From Setomelanomma holmii (lineage: Eukaryota > Ascomycota > Dothideomycetes > Pleosporales > Phaeosphaeriaceae): a stretch of 64,000 nt of DNA. The stretch covers positions 62,001 to 126,000 of the forward strand of contig ML978166.1 in NCBI GenBank assembly GCA_010015745.1. Direction: 5' to 3'. The position numbers and the translations under genes were made by a program. The notes beneath the pieces are model-generated. The model was not told the DNA's origin, did no database searches, and saw only the letters and a list, made by a program, of their open reading frames with translations. This document shows, one piece after another, positions 1 through 11,853 of the stretch (its first letter is position 1; every line of letters starts with the position of its first letter).

Positions 1-936
1 TTGGGTCTTTTGGAGGCATTTAAATCAGGATTGGTTGGGCTTGTGGGATCTGGCAAGGACGATATGATCGCGCCCCCTCCCACCGCAACACAGCAGTTGG
101 GCCAGTTGAACATACCACCCAATTCTTCACCCAAACACACGCAGATGGAGGTTGGTATGTATACCGACACGACAAGTCTCGAATGGAAGGAGGTTCTTCA
201 GCCCGGACAGACCTATGGTTTGAGATTCTCTAAGAGCAAAGATGAAGTGTGGGCGTACTATACTGGAGACTATTGGTCACCCGATGACGTACAGCCAGCT
301 CAGAAGCTTGCCGTTGATTGCGAGGATAGTACAATCCACTTTACCGTTCGCGACGATCCAGCCCCTCCAAAGCTCTTCGCAAGATTGGCGATGCCGCAAG
401 AATGCCACCTTACTGGCAACACACCTTTCACCTTCGTTATCGAATACTCTACAGATAGCAAAGACCCACTTACTATCGACAAGTCACGCTCACCGTTGTC
501 CGTGTTCGAGGGCGATCTGAAGATCGTTGAGCAGCTGATTGACTGTCGAAATGCCGACACAGGAGAGGAGATCGGCTGGGTTGGCTTTTTCGGCTGTGGC
601 GATTCCGATCCTCATCCTTCGTTTCCATCTGATAACGACTTCGTGGAGATCTTACCAGACAAGCCCTGGCGTTTCGAATGTACGTTGGAGAACCTGGAAC
701 ACGATGAAGATAGTGTGCGCAGCATGCTGGGTCTAGAGCCAGGTCAGACGTACAAGGCTCAGATAGCAGGTTATTTGCTTTCAAAGTTTCCCCGGTGGCA
801 ATATGGCCGGAAAGAGGATCTTCTCAGTGGTAGTGACGAGGATAAGAAACTTCGATGGAAGATCGACCATGATAAGCTAGGCAGATTGAGTGTGGAACAG
901 ATAGGTGAACCTGTGGTGTTCACAGTTGTGAAGTGA
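1..936 (+). CDS. Hypothetical protein, 5' end cut by window edge
   Basis: An open frame runs from the first base to a TGA at 934-936, about 311 residues. It begins with TTG at the window edge, so the true start is probably upstream; the first internal ATG is at 64. I do not recognise a family. The protein is rich in beta-type and aromatic residues. Two similar phrases, LQPGQTYGLRF (about residues 66-76) and LEPGQTYKAQI (about 246-256), could be repeated edge strands of an immunoglobulin-like or other beta-sandwich fold. There is no signal peptide or membrane segment in the visible part. The frame is free of stops and has coding-like composition to the end, so I take it as a real gene; function is unknown. 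Confidence 0.6.
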   Translation: MGLLEAFKSGLVGLVGSGKDDMIAPPPTATQQLGQLNIPPNSSPKHTQMEVGMYTDTTSLEWKEVLQPGQTYGLRFSKSKDEVWAYYTGDYWSPDDVQPAQKLAVDCEDSTIHFTVRDDPAPPKLFARLAMPQECHLTGNTPFTFVIEYSTDSKDPLTIDKSRSPLSVFEGDLKIVEQLIDCRNADTGEEIGWVGFFGCGDSDPHPSFPSDNDFVEILPDKPWRFECTLENLEHDEDSVRSMLGLEPGQTYKAQIAGYLLSKFPRWQYGRKEDLLSGSDEDKKLRWKIDHDKLGRLSVEQIGEPVVFTVVK

Positions 937-3900
937 AAGATGGTTGTGTGGTTTCATATTACCACAATGTCTAGCGATTGATGTGTCAATCATACCAGTT
1001 TTCTGCTTTTGCGCTCTCATTCCTATGGGATCCTGCACCGGGAATCATCTTCCTTTAGCAATTCTATACTTATTCGGTCGCCAGATGTGATCAATCTGAA
1101 TGATGTAAAGCACATATTCGTCAGCAAAGAACATGCGCAATGCGAACTACACAGGCTTTTCAACCTGAGTCTCGCGCCAGATGGGACGAGGTTGCTTCGT
1201 CTGCACTGCTTACGCCCTTGCCTGATGCCAATTACAACACAGATTCAGAGGGAAAGGAATATGCTTTGAACACCTCCTCCTGAGCTTACGGAGACTCAAC
1301 CAAACTTTCGAAATTCTGGCCCAGTTCCGGGCCAGTTCACCAAAGTTGAATAGCTTTGGACATAACGAAAGCAATGAATAAGCAGCTTCCGCGTACGGCT
1401 TCGCTAGTTTAAAACATTGACGCCCATTGCTTCTGGCGACAACCCCCTCCACTATCGCAGGGCATTGTAATGTAGGCGACATTCCTAATGCAGCAAGTAT
1501 CGACCCAAGCATAATCCAGACCATCCTGAAGCGCCTGTTCACAAGTCGCTGTTATCTTCCACCACCCTAGCTTTTCAGCACCGAGTCCGGCTTGCAGGCC
1601 ATTAATGGTAATGTCTTCATTAGAGATCCATGTGTGGGATAGGATGGACTATGGTGGCGGGTCGCTTGCGAAGTAGCGCAGTCGCCGAGTCTTCGCATGG
1701 ATGAGTCGCATTCCTTGATCAGCATCTGATGTAGCAGGCGAAGGGTGTGATTGTCAGAATCGGGGGACAGATTTGAGGTGCTCTTCGCGCCTGTTCAGCG
1801 GAAGGTGTGCATTTTCAGCCTTGCTAGGCTGTGCCGGCATCAGGCTGAAGGTGCGCACCTGCAGGTCTGGCCATTTCGATGTTCGACAACGTGAAATTGA
1901 GAGAAATCCCAGTGAAAGCACGATATACAAGTTCAGCAGCTGCGCTAGCATTGTGGCCGATCACTTAAGTAGCACTAGGCCGAAGCAAGTACCTGCTGTT
2001 GTCGAGCGACAGCGACCAGTTTGGGAAGGAGCAACTTCATTAAATCTCCAACTTGCTGAATGCAAACATTCACGGCCGTTTTCGCCTTCAGGAACCTCTG
2101 CAATGCTCACAGTGCTGTCGATATCAAGACAAAGCATTATGTATCCACGTACGCGTATTGGTGACCATCCGCGTTCTCCGAAATACGTCAATTGCGACAT
2201 CAGCAAAAGATGGCATGATAGACTTTTCGGACACATTTCCAAGAGCACGAAACACCCAAGGCTTCCTCAAAATGCTTGTCTTCAATTACAAGACTTCAAT
2301 AAGCTTGAGATCATACTTGCTGACTTGACGCTGCCTCAGGTCAACATGACGTTTTCCATACCCAACCTCCCCGTATCCCAACTATCGCTTATCTCTCACC
2401 CCCAGTCCTAGTCTCGTCGCATCCTTCCGGAACCGACAACTCCATCCGGCACATCTCAACGCCTATGACATCGACGGCGGATAAGGCCCTACAGACCATG
2501 CTATCAACGTCTTTCGCTTCGTACCTGGAACCCTGCCCGAGCCACGGAAGAACTCGCAAGCAAAAAGTCTGCCTTGATGAACCGTGTCGTTTCGAGACTC
2601 CCGCCGCTGCTTCATTTCCATGTCATTTCCGTATCGTAGGCTATCGGACGGCGCGCGTCCACGGGTCGATCCAACATTAACGTCACACTTTGAATCCGTT
2701 GTCGCTAGCATTGCGCCGAGCTTTGAATCGAACTGAAGTCGCTGTCAAAACAAAACCTGAAGCATATAAAGTCCTTACGTATAAGCATGGGATGCAGGCA
2801 TGCGAAACACGCACCCACATGTTCACACTCAATCGCGTGAAACAATCACATCGCGTCCCCCATCACTGAAAACGTGCCCAGTTGCACCATCAGCCGCCAA
2901 CTCGCTTCACTCGCTTCACCTGTCAAATACCCTGCTCGATGCAACACACGTGCAAAATGCCTCATCCTTAACCGCACCAAGCTAATGTCAAGATGTCACC
3001 CTGCACGTAACAAGACCCGCATGCTTCCTTGGCCTTTCACGAAGTTTATTGCCCAGTCTACCAAAGCGCCGATCCATCGTATAATGTGCAAGCTGTACGG
3101 AGTACAAGGAGCGCAAGCTGGAGAGCGTTATCGACTTGGCATGCTCAAGTGCACACGTCTCGATCCCCCCACGAGCCAAGAAGCAGCCACGCCTGGCTTC
3201 AACGCTATCGTTGGTCCGATATGCAAGCCTCCATGCATGCACAAACTGCCCTTCTCACCATGATCTTCACATACCCAGTCCAGCTCCCTCAGACACGCTG
3301 CAGAAGCAACGCAATCCCGATCCTTCGTCGCAAAGCCCAGCCCGTCAATCTCTCCGAACGCAACACAACGAGCTCCAGTACTCCACATGACATCCCATGC
3401 ATCTCGTCATGACCAGTCTTCCAAAGCAACATGATTGGCCAATTCACACCTGCATGTGTGGACAGCTATAGCTACCCCGCTCCAGAAGTGCATGCAGCCC
3501 ACGAACATCATCGCATACGCATGCCAGCTGCAAGTACATCGCGCGGAGATACCAGCGCGCTCGCCTTACCACCTACATATCTAGCCATCGCGGGGAGGCA
3601 TTGGGGCTAGGGTAAGGCGGGACTGGGTTGTGCATTAGACTAGCTGATAGTTCTTAATGGATGTGCGTGTGAAAGACCACAATTGCCAATCATTCGCATT
3701 GCCTTGCATAGTCTGGTGCTGCGCGACGGCTGGCTGACTGAGGATTGCTGCATGGTATGCCAATTCGCTATCTAGGGTAAATTGCTAAGTGGCCGGGGTG
3801 CAACTCTAACGTTTGCGCTAGCGCAGCTGAGATTGCTCGGGGAGATTTACGGTGCGGCTTCGTGATGGTGTGAAGCTGAGGGGAAAAGGGCTGAGATGGA

Positions 3901-4277
3901 GGCTTGAAGCTGGGCGTGACAATCAGCCCCATCAATTGAATGGGCAAAGTGTTGGCGGTTGATGGCGATGAATGCAGTTTGGTCGGGTGGGAGAAGCTAG
4001 GTCTGCTTGATCAATGAGTTACAACTTACAGCAGCAACAACCGTGGCATCAGCAAAATCGAAACTTCATGCCAGAACACAGGGCATGGTGACCTCAGGAA
4101 TTTGTTATCAGTTTCACAATAATGAAATTTATGCTTCTTGGTATACATCGAAGACTAGCAAAGACAGCGATTAGAAATTAGCCTTTTGCAATGACAAAAG
4201 ACATGTGGGCTCGCGAAACCCTATACCACACGTATCCAACTACACATCGCGCCGTAATCCACTCATGCATTGTACAT
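937..4277. other. Intergenic region, no gene recognised
   Basis: About 3.3 kb. Several open frames of 60-210 codons exist on both strands (the longest at 1773-2411), but none has a recognisable domain, a consistent splice structure or a signal peptide followed by protein-like composition. The last few hundred bases are the likely 3' UTR of the H+-ATPase on the minus strand. Confidence 0.5.
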
Positions 4278-7200
4278 TTACTCATCCTCCTCCTCCTCGA
4301 CGGCACGGGGTGCGAGGACATAGCGGGTAGTGCCATGCTTGTCTTTGCCGTGCTCGAGCGACAGCTTGCTGAGGGCAGCAATCATGTTCTCAATGGCAGG
4401 GTTCTTCCTGTTGCGGTCCTTGCGGCCGAGGGTGTCGAGCCATGGGATGCGGTTGAGGAGATAGTAGACAATGGCGATGATGATGGTGACACCGATGGAG
4501 TAAGCCCAGATGACAACAACGGTAACGATGTCGACCCAGCCGTTCTCACGAAACTTGCTGTTGAGCGTAGGGGGGTCTGTCTGGTAGTTGGTACCGGACA
4601 TCCAGCCGAAGACAGTGAAGATAGTCGCAAGGGCATCGACACCCAAGATGGCGATAATCAGCTGGAACGATGGGAATGTCTTGCCGCCACGAGTAACGAA
4701 GATGAGCCAGTTCTCAGTGAGAGCGACCTCGAGGAACAGAATGGGCTGAACGGCACCAAAGTTCTGGATGACACCACCATTGGGAAGGAACAGAGTTCCA
4801 CGAATGATCCAGGTACCGAGAGCGAGCAAAAGACCAAGAACGACGGAGATCAACCAGATCTTGGGCAATTGCCATTCGACGGGGCGAGGCTCAGAGTGGG
4901 CATTGTCGTAGGCGACGGCGACAGTGGCCAGATCGGCAAAGAGGGCGAGGAAGACAATGAGCTCGGCACGGATGGTCTCGTTGATGATGATCATCGAAGT
5001 GACGAGGTAGACTTCCAAGTGCAAGCAAAGAGCGATACGGTACTGGATATAAGCCTTCATACGCTGGAAAATCTGGCGAGCAGTCTTGATGGCCAAGACG
5101 ATCGTAGACAGACCGGGAGCCAGGAAGACGATATCAGCGGCGGCCTGAGCAGCCTCAGTGGAACCCTCAACAGCGATACCGCAATCAGACTTCTTGAGCG
5201 AAGGGGCGTCGTTGACACCGTCTCCCGTCATAGCCGTCAAGTGACCACGCTGCTGTAGCATCTCTACGACCTGGTATTTGTGTTCTGGGAAGACTTCGGC
5301 GAAACCGTCGGCGCGCTCGACAAGATCGTGCTGGGTGGTACCGGTGAGACCGCCGTGGATAAGCTTGGTGGAGTTGTAGACCTTGGTTCCGAGAGCCAAC
5401 ATCTTGCAAGTCTCCTTGGCAATGGCAATGGCATCACCGCTGTAGACATGTTAGCCGTGTACGTGAAGAGAGATGCGATAGCACTTACGTCAACATCTTG
5501 ACGGGAACACCGAGCTGCTGGGCCTCGACGATGGTCTGAGCGGTATCCTCACGAGGGGGGTCGAACATGGACATGAGACCAAGGAGGATCCAGTCACCGT
5601 CGTTCTTCTGGTAAGCGACACCGAGGGAACGGAAACCACGACGAGCGAACTCGGCAGCCTTCTCCTTGTAGAGGCGGGCAGTCTCCTCATCGCAGTTGGC
5701 GAGGTTGACAATGGCCTTGGGGGCACCCTTGGCGCAGACGTACTTGTCACCACCCATGTGGCAGATAGCGGTGATACGCTTTGAGACGGGGTCAAAGGGT
5801 GTGAACTTGTCGGTCTTCCAGCCCATGTTGAGAATCTCACGGGCCTTGGGGTAGCGGCGGATGGTCAGGATGGTGACCTTGTCGATAGGGTCGAGCGACT
5901 TGAGGTTGTGGGAAGAGGCAAGCGCAGCGACAGCCATCATCCAGTTGACATCCTGGCCCTCAGCAACGTAGGGCTCACGGAGAGAGAGCTGGTTGGCGGT
6001 GAGAGTACCGGTCTTGTCAGAGCAGAGGACGTCGACACCAGCAAGAGACTCAATGGCGGTAAGCTTCTGGACGATAGCCTTCTGCTCAGCGAGGTAGGCG
6101 GCACCGACAGCGAGGGTAGTGGTGGTAACGACGGGCAGACCGACTGGCACACCGACGATGAAGAGGATCAAAGCGTAATGCAGAAGGGTGGAAGACTTGT
6201 CGGTGTTCTCACGGGCGACTGCAATGGGCAAGTGGCGGAAGAAACCACCAATCCAGGCGAGGAGGATGAAGAACATGACCAAGACGAGGAGCGCCGTACC
6301 GATGGAGTTCATGATAGCCTTGAAATGACCCTGGTCCTTAGCGCCCTGGACGAGGGAAGCAGTGCGACCGACGAAAGAGTGCTTAGCAGTGGCAATGACG
6401 ATACCGTAGGCCTTGCCGCGCTTGCAGCCAGTCGTGTAGTATGCGATTTCGCCCATGTACTTCTCGACAGCGAGGGATTCACCAGTGATGGAAGATTGAT
6501 CGCAAGCAACGAGAGCGTGGCCCTGGGTGATGGGGTTCTCCTCGTCGAACTTCTCCTCATCGCCGTCATCCTTCTCGTCATCTGGGTCGCCGTCATGGAA
6601 CTTGTCCTCTTCCTTGAGCTTCATGTACAGCTCGAAGTCTTCGGGATGGTCATAGTCGCAGATAAGGCGAATGTCACCGGGGATGGACTGGCCCTCCTCG
6701 ACAACGACGATATCACCGGGAACAAGCTCGCGAGCGAGAATGGTCTGCTGCTGGTTCTCACGGACGACAACTGCCTTCATGGCAATGTCACCCTTGAGCG
6801 ATGCGACGACATCAGCAGCCTGCTTCTCCTGGTACCAACCGACAATGGCGTTGAGCAACAAGATACCACAAATGACACCGAAATCAACCCAATCTTGGAG
6901 ACCGGCGGCGAGCAGAGCAGCGAGCTCCATGACTGGTGGGCATTAGTAGTGCGCTTGCGGAAATTTTGTGCAGGGATGCGTACCGTATAGAATGGGACCA
7001 GTGAAGTAGCCGAGGAACTGCTTGAGGAGATTCGTCTTCTCAGACGAGATCTCGTTGAAGCCATAGCGCTTGCGACGGGTTTCGACGTCGTGGTTGGTAA
7101 GACCAGTACGAAGTTGGGTGTTGATCACTGCAATTGAAGTCAGTATGTTTGTTCGCAAGAATTGTAATGCTCATCGTGCGTGATGCACGGCGGGCTATAG

Positions 7201-7691
7201 TTCGGTGGGTCGCGCCCCTGATTGGCTCCACTTGGTTGCAGCGTTCGGCTGGGAGCTCAGAAGCTAGCAAGCAAGCAGCTTGCGCTCGGACGCTGCGAGC
7301 CAGCCACAGAATACTGGCGTGGGCAACAACAAAGCCTGCAGCGTCGAGCAGCTGACTGGGCGCGGTGCACCGTTGCGCTCAGGGTGCCATTGGCGATGAT
7401 GTGGATTTGAAGTAAACTGATGGAATACATACACTCGTCGGGAACGGCGCCAGAGTCTTCGACGGGAACAGCCGCGGTGGGCGAGCCTGATTTCCAGAAC
7501 TGCCACCAGGCCTTCTTCTTGGTCGTCTTCTCGGCGTGCGGGTTGGTGCGCGTGTCGCGGTAGAACAGGATGTACTTCTGAAGCGCCGTGTACTCGTCCA
7601 TGCCCTCAAACTCGGTCATGGAGACGATCGACTTCTGCCGCTCAGCAGCAGAGCTGGCGCGAGGCCGCTCAACATCGTCGTTGGGCGGCAT
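4278..7691 (-). CDS. PMA1: Plasma-membrane P-type H+-ATPase (P3A)
   Basis: Proton pump of the plasma membrane. It exports H+ at the cost of ATP and sets membrane potential and cytosolic pH. Four exons: 7691-7433, 7127-6984, 6932-5489, 5439-4278. All phases join to give 1,002 residues. Intron 1 is 305 nt; introns 2 and 3 are 51 and 49 nt, with CTAAT/CTAAC branch-like sites. Visible landmarks in order: an N-terminal cytosolic tail, the actuator-domain TGES motif in SSITGESLAVEKY, the phosphorylated Asp (about residue 440) in CSDKTGTLTANQ, KGAPKAIV of the nucleotide-binding domain, and MLTGDGVNDAPS-type hinge signatures (LTGDA at the last junction, TGDGVNDAPSLKKSD in exon 4). Odd points: an acidic insertion of about 35 residues (KLKEEDKF..DEENPITQG) before TGES, and an Asp/Glu tail ending AVEEEEDE instead of the Ser/Thr-phosphorylated tail of yeast Pma1. 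It is probably a second-class fungal H+-ATPase paralogue rather than the strict Pma1 orthologue. Confidence 0.93.
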
Positions 7692-9316
7692 CTTTGCGGA
7701 TAAAGAATGGTCTATTAGATGTCGGGAGGGTGGTGATTAGATTGGCGATGCTCTCATGCACAGAGAAGGTTCCCAGCGACCGGGCTGTAGTTGGGTGGTT
7801 GTCGAAGGTCGAGCAAGCTCAGCGTAGGTAACTGTGAGCAAGGCCTCCTCTGTGAGAAAAACTCTGAGGAAGGCGCGACGGGAGCCGTATATGTATAGGC
7901 GCGGGACAATTGGCGCCTCACTCAACCAGGGAAAAATCTGAGCAAGCACCGACCGCCTGTAAATCGCGCAAAGAAGCTATCTGTGGTTGGGGCCTTTGGG
8001 GAAGCCGAGCCTGCCGGAGCGCGATAATGTTTGATGGCCGGCGCGGGGGGCCCGTGCGCACGCGATGATGTAGCGGCTTTGGATGAAAGCAGAAGCGATT
8101 GGCGGGCGCGACTGCATGACTAACCGCACGCACCCTGCCCCGATGACGCCGTGCTGACCTGCGGGAGCGTAGTAATGGAAGCTATCAGCTATCGCGAGCT
8201 CGTTTCCGAGCCTCGCCCGCCATTGCGCGCAATTGAGCATCGCAGCAATACCAAAAACTTCGGATACCAGCTCGCCCAGATACAGCCCACACGCTGCAAG
8301 CGATCTGGCTTCCACGGTAGCGCAGCTAGAGCGGCGCCGCGAGATTAAGCTGCGGGACAGGGCCAAACGCACCCCAGCGAGCAGGGATGTGCTCTTATGA
8401 CGATGTTGGCTGCCCTCCACTGTCTGCAGCGCGCCGGCATGGGAATGGCTGCGACGCCCTCGGCCGTGATGCACCAAGCTTCTGCACTCAGCATGATAAA
8501 AGCTTCGCACCTTGGCTACCCGCGAGCGCGAGGCATTTTTGTGCACTCTGGCAGGCGGCGCATTCGGCCTCTCGTGCGAGGTGCTCTGCTCCCCACGCTT
8601 GCGAGATTTAACAATTTTCACAGCCCACAATTCGACCCACGCCCTGCACATCACCGAGCCTGCTCCCAGTGCGCCATAATTCCCGGGTGCGTACATTGGC
8701 TTGCACATCCCAGACACGCCTGTCCGAGTATCGCTCAGCAGCTGTAGCGTAAGCGATAGCGATCCGGGCGGGATGCAGCAGCAGAAACTGTTTGCACTTC
8801 AGAACGTTACCCCCATGCCCCGGGATGCGACGGTTCTGCAAAACGCCCGACATGCGCCGTCGCCTCTTATTCAGCGAACCTGGCCGATCATCTCGGGGCA
8901 TGCTTCAAATCAGTCTAACCGATGCTGAATCAGGCGCGCGTCCGCCAAGTTGCCGTAGCGACAGAACGCCAATGGCATAGGCCTGTATTATCAGGCAGTT
9001 CACATCTTGACCACGCTTAATAACGCGCCGTTGAGTGCAACAGAGACTTAATAACGCAGGGTCTCAACGCTGCGAGCCACAGAAGAATGCAAGCCATGCC
9101 CAGTGCTCCAGACGCTCTTGTGCGATGCCGTCGCGCCTGCCAAAACCTCTAGACCGTGGGAGGCGCTCTCAACATCCATGGATTGCAGTTGCGACCTCGA
9201 CCGTTCCAAGCGACCACGTGACAGCCCCCACAACGATTGCCGAAGCCTTGCCGGCTGCGTGAAACAACTCACCGCAACGCACCGCGGACACTCCTAGTCG
9301 CAGAGTGGACCTCGTG
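7692..9316. other. Upstream region of the H+-ATPase
   Basis: About 1.6 kb between the H+-ATPase start (minus strand) and the F-box-like gene (plus strand). It should hold the H+-ATPase promoter and 5' UTR. A 246-codon frame on the minus strand (7977-8717) has Arg/Ser/Ala-rich composition expected from GC-rich noncoding DNA and no recognised domain. I see nothing else I can support. Confidence 0.4.
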
Positions 9317-10093
9317 ATGGCAACGTGCCCTGAGTCGCAAACGGCGCCCGGTGTCGGACCGCATACCTCATGTGTTTCAATGCCGCCTAAGGCCCTGCCA
9401 ACAGAAATATGGCTACAGATTATCGACTTCTTGGACGACCGTTGTTTCGTCTGGTTCGTGCTGCGACGCGTCTCACCCTACTTCCGGCTTGTGACTGAAG
9501 ATGTCTTTGCGCGCTTCTTTCTCCGCACCTGCAGCTTGCGTTTCGTCGGAGAACACGCGAAGAAGCTTCTGTAAGCCTCGTTCAGGGACCCCAGGGAATT
9601 CTCCGTTGACCATCCCAGGCCGCCTGATCTGCAAGAACATGGTGACCTCTACTACGAAAGGGCAAGCAACTTTCGCCAGGCAATGCGGCATCAGCCGCCA
9701 ACCTTCCGCTTTCAGCCTGTTGCATTTGCTCCTGCGGACACCAAGACGAAGGCTGTACTAAGACTCTGTGACCCGGCGTCTGACCCAGGATATGCTCCCG
9801 AATTCCAGCATGCAAACCAAATACCGTCTGGTGATCGCCTTGCCAATGTCTTCTTCGACAACGAGCGCAAGGCATCTTCAAATCGGGCTCGATTGATGAA
9901 TGCAGCACACTTTGTCCGTCTGGACAACCAATTGAAGATTATGCGCATCCCATCTCTAGTCATTGATGTGTCCGCGCGGGAGATCGTACTCGACTGGCGA
10001 CGACTGTGTCAAGACTTCCTGTACGATGAACTCAAATGCCGCACAGAATCAAACAGTCTTGGCTCTTGGTCTTTGAGCCTTTTATCGGAGTAA
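9317..10093 (+). CDS. F-box-like protein, small, two exons
   Basis: Probable substrate adaptor of an SCF-type ubiquitin ligase, judged only from an F-box-like N-terminus. Exon 1 runs 9317-9570. A 48-nt intron (9571-9618, GTAAGC..CCCAG) follows, then exon 2 9619-10093 to a TAA; total about 242 residues. The ATG at 9317 was chosen because the in-frame codons before it include no other ATG; the ATG at 9380 (MPPKALPTE) is a plausible shorter start. The phrase LPTEIWLQIIDFLDD followed by LRRVSPYFRLVTEDVFARFF fits an F-box helix pair. The rest has no recognised repeat. A frame overlapping the 3' end at 10036-10332 could be a further exon, so the C-terminus is uncertain. Confidence 0.55.
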
Positions 10094-11853
10094 CTCGAAA
10101 GCACAACCGCCTTGGCAATTACAACCTGCAATTGCTATTCATCACGGCGCTTCCTGGCGTATTGTTCACCCCAAAGGCAGATCGCTGTTACATGGGAGAT
10201 CACGGAGTTGTGCAGATCATCTCGGCGCCAAGCAGTTTTCCACCCTCCGCTACTCCTCGTTTCAAGCAACGTCGATCGATATTGTCCGCCGCGCAAATTT
10301 TCTTCCTCATCTGGGCACCTTACTTCTCCTGATTGCATTCATTATGGTTTCGCGGCCACCGCGGGATAATGCTGATCTCTCCGTGATACTACCAAGACGC
10401 CAAGATGTCTCTTCTCCGGTTTCAAGTGGTGGTGCATTTGAGGGAACCTTTCGTCTTGGCTCCGCAACAGACGTGCTTGGGACCCTTCGACTGCGCGGCC
10501 GGCTGTCACAATGCGCTAAGCTTTAATTAAGAGACCGCGCGCGGTTGCGGCACCTGCCTGTCGCATGTCTTGCAGTTTCGAAACCATGGGGAAAAGTCAA
10601 GTAAATTTCCATATCACAAGCATTCACATCTCTCCATGTTCCAAGACCCCCTGGGGCTGATACAATAGGCTTTTCGCTAATGTTGCAGACTCAAGTCCAG
10701 TGCGACGACAGCAATCTGGATCATATCGAGTTCAAAATCCGCGAGAATGGTGTTGCGACGCATCGTTACGTTGCACTTACTTCGCACGTCCGAGTGCATT
10801 CTTGGGAGGTCACCAGCGACATATCTGAAGACGCCAAGAGTCACAGTGCGCGCAGGCTACTGCATGGCCAGTCTCCGTGTGACACGACAACGTCCTCGCA
10901 AGGTCGCACGGCCAACATGTGTACCTCCCTGCCATCGATCTCCGCTGCTGACGACCACCCGTACGTGGCTGCCAAGCAAGTCCGTCGATCATGTGTGAAG
11001 CCCACAGTTTACAATGCCTGCCTGCGATACTGGGGCACCGCATAGATCACCTTGATCGCCCACGGTCCCGTATTTTATTCTGGACAATAGACCTTCATCA
11101 ATCGATCGTCAGAGAAGACGGCTAACCCTAGGTGAATGAAGTAAAAGCTACATGGCAGAAGAAATGCGGCGTCCAGTATTCCCTCAAAATATGTCTAAGA
11201 TGGTTGGAAGCGAGGAATCGAACGAATGAGAATTTCATCCACGCACGGTACACTCGAACGCACTCCTGAGGACTCAAATCATCATTTTTCATATCACTAA
11301 CCACTGCTCTCCAGTCAACTTTTCCGCCTCTCATATTAGACTCTCTAGCCTGGCTCAATAGTGTCTTCCTAGTACTCCTTTCATTCCTTAATCCCCATAT
11401 CTAAACGGTTTCGTACCAAGAAGTAGTCGCATGTAATCCATCCTAATACTACTGAATTCAGGTACCTCAAGATCTGTACAGCCGAATGTTCATCCAACTC
11501 ATGAGCGTATTCATGGAACCCAACATGCCGTGGGCTTGCAATCTGTTGTCTTCGAGCGCTGCCAATATACTTTTCTCGGCTTCAAAGTTGTGAGCGACGC
11601 CGAGGTCCAACGCAACATCATCAACAGAGTGAAGCAACAGCTTCTGCGTATAGGTTCTACCTAAATCTAGCAAGACGAGCAGCAGAATGAAGCAGAGGGC
11701 TTGTAAATTCCCGACTCATCTGGTGGAGGTGGACACCAAGAGGGGAAGGAGAGACTGCTAACACCCCCGTGATCTTGCGGGGATGAAAATCAGGAGGAGA
11801 CAGAGAAGCCGTCAACTCCTCACTCGTCTTGCGGGAACAAGCAGCAAGATGAG
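10094..11853. other. Gene-poor stretch, no gene recognised
   Basis: About 1.8 kb. Short frames occur (for example 10680-11045 plus, 11128-11358 minus), but none shows a domain, signal peptide or consistent splicing. It belongs to the decayed interval that continues to about 16.8 kb. Confidence 0.4.

Noticed and set aside
4191..5258. 355-codon plus-strand frame
   Set aside because: Antisense shadow of the last H+-ATPase exon; Asp/Glu/Gly-rich composition is the mirror of the coding strand.
5908..6990. 360-codon plus-strand frame
   Set aside because: Antisense shadow of the main H+-ATPase exon and crosses its intron.
7977..8717. 246-codon open frame on the minus strand upstream of the H+-ATPase
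   Set aside because: Arg/Ser/Ala-rich random composition in GC-rich DNA, no domain or signal, and it overlaps the expected H+-ATPase promoter.
10680..11045. 121-codon frame with HRYVALTSHV resembling a HET N-terminus
   Set aside because: The likeness is only a few residues and it lies 3.5 kb from the HET core; not enough to support a link.
11205..11285. tRNA-like T-arm word GTTCGATTCC on the minus strand
   Set aside because: No matching acceptor stem, anticodon arm or D-arm could be folded around it.
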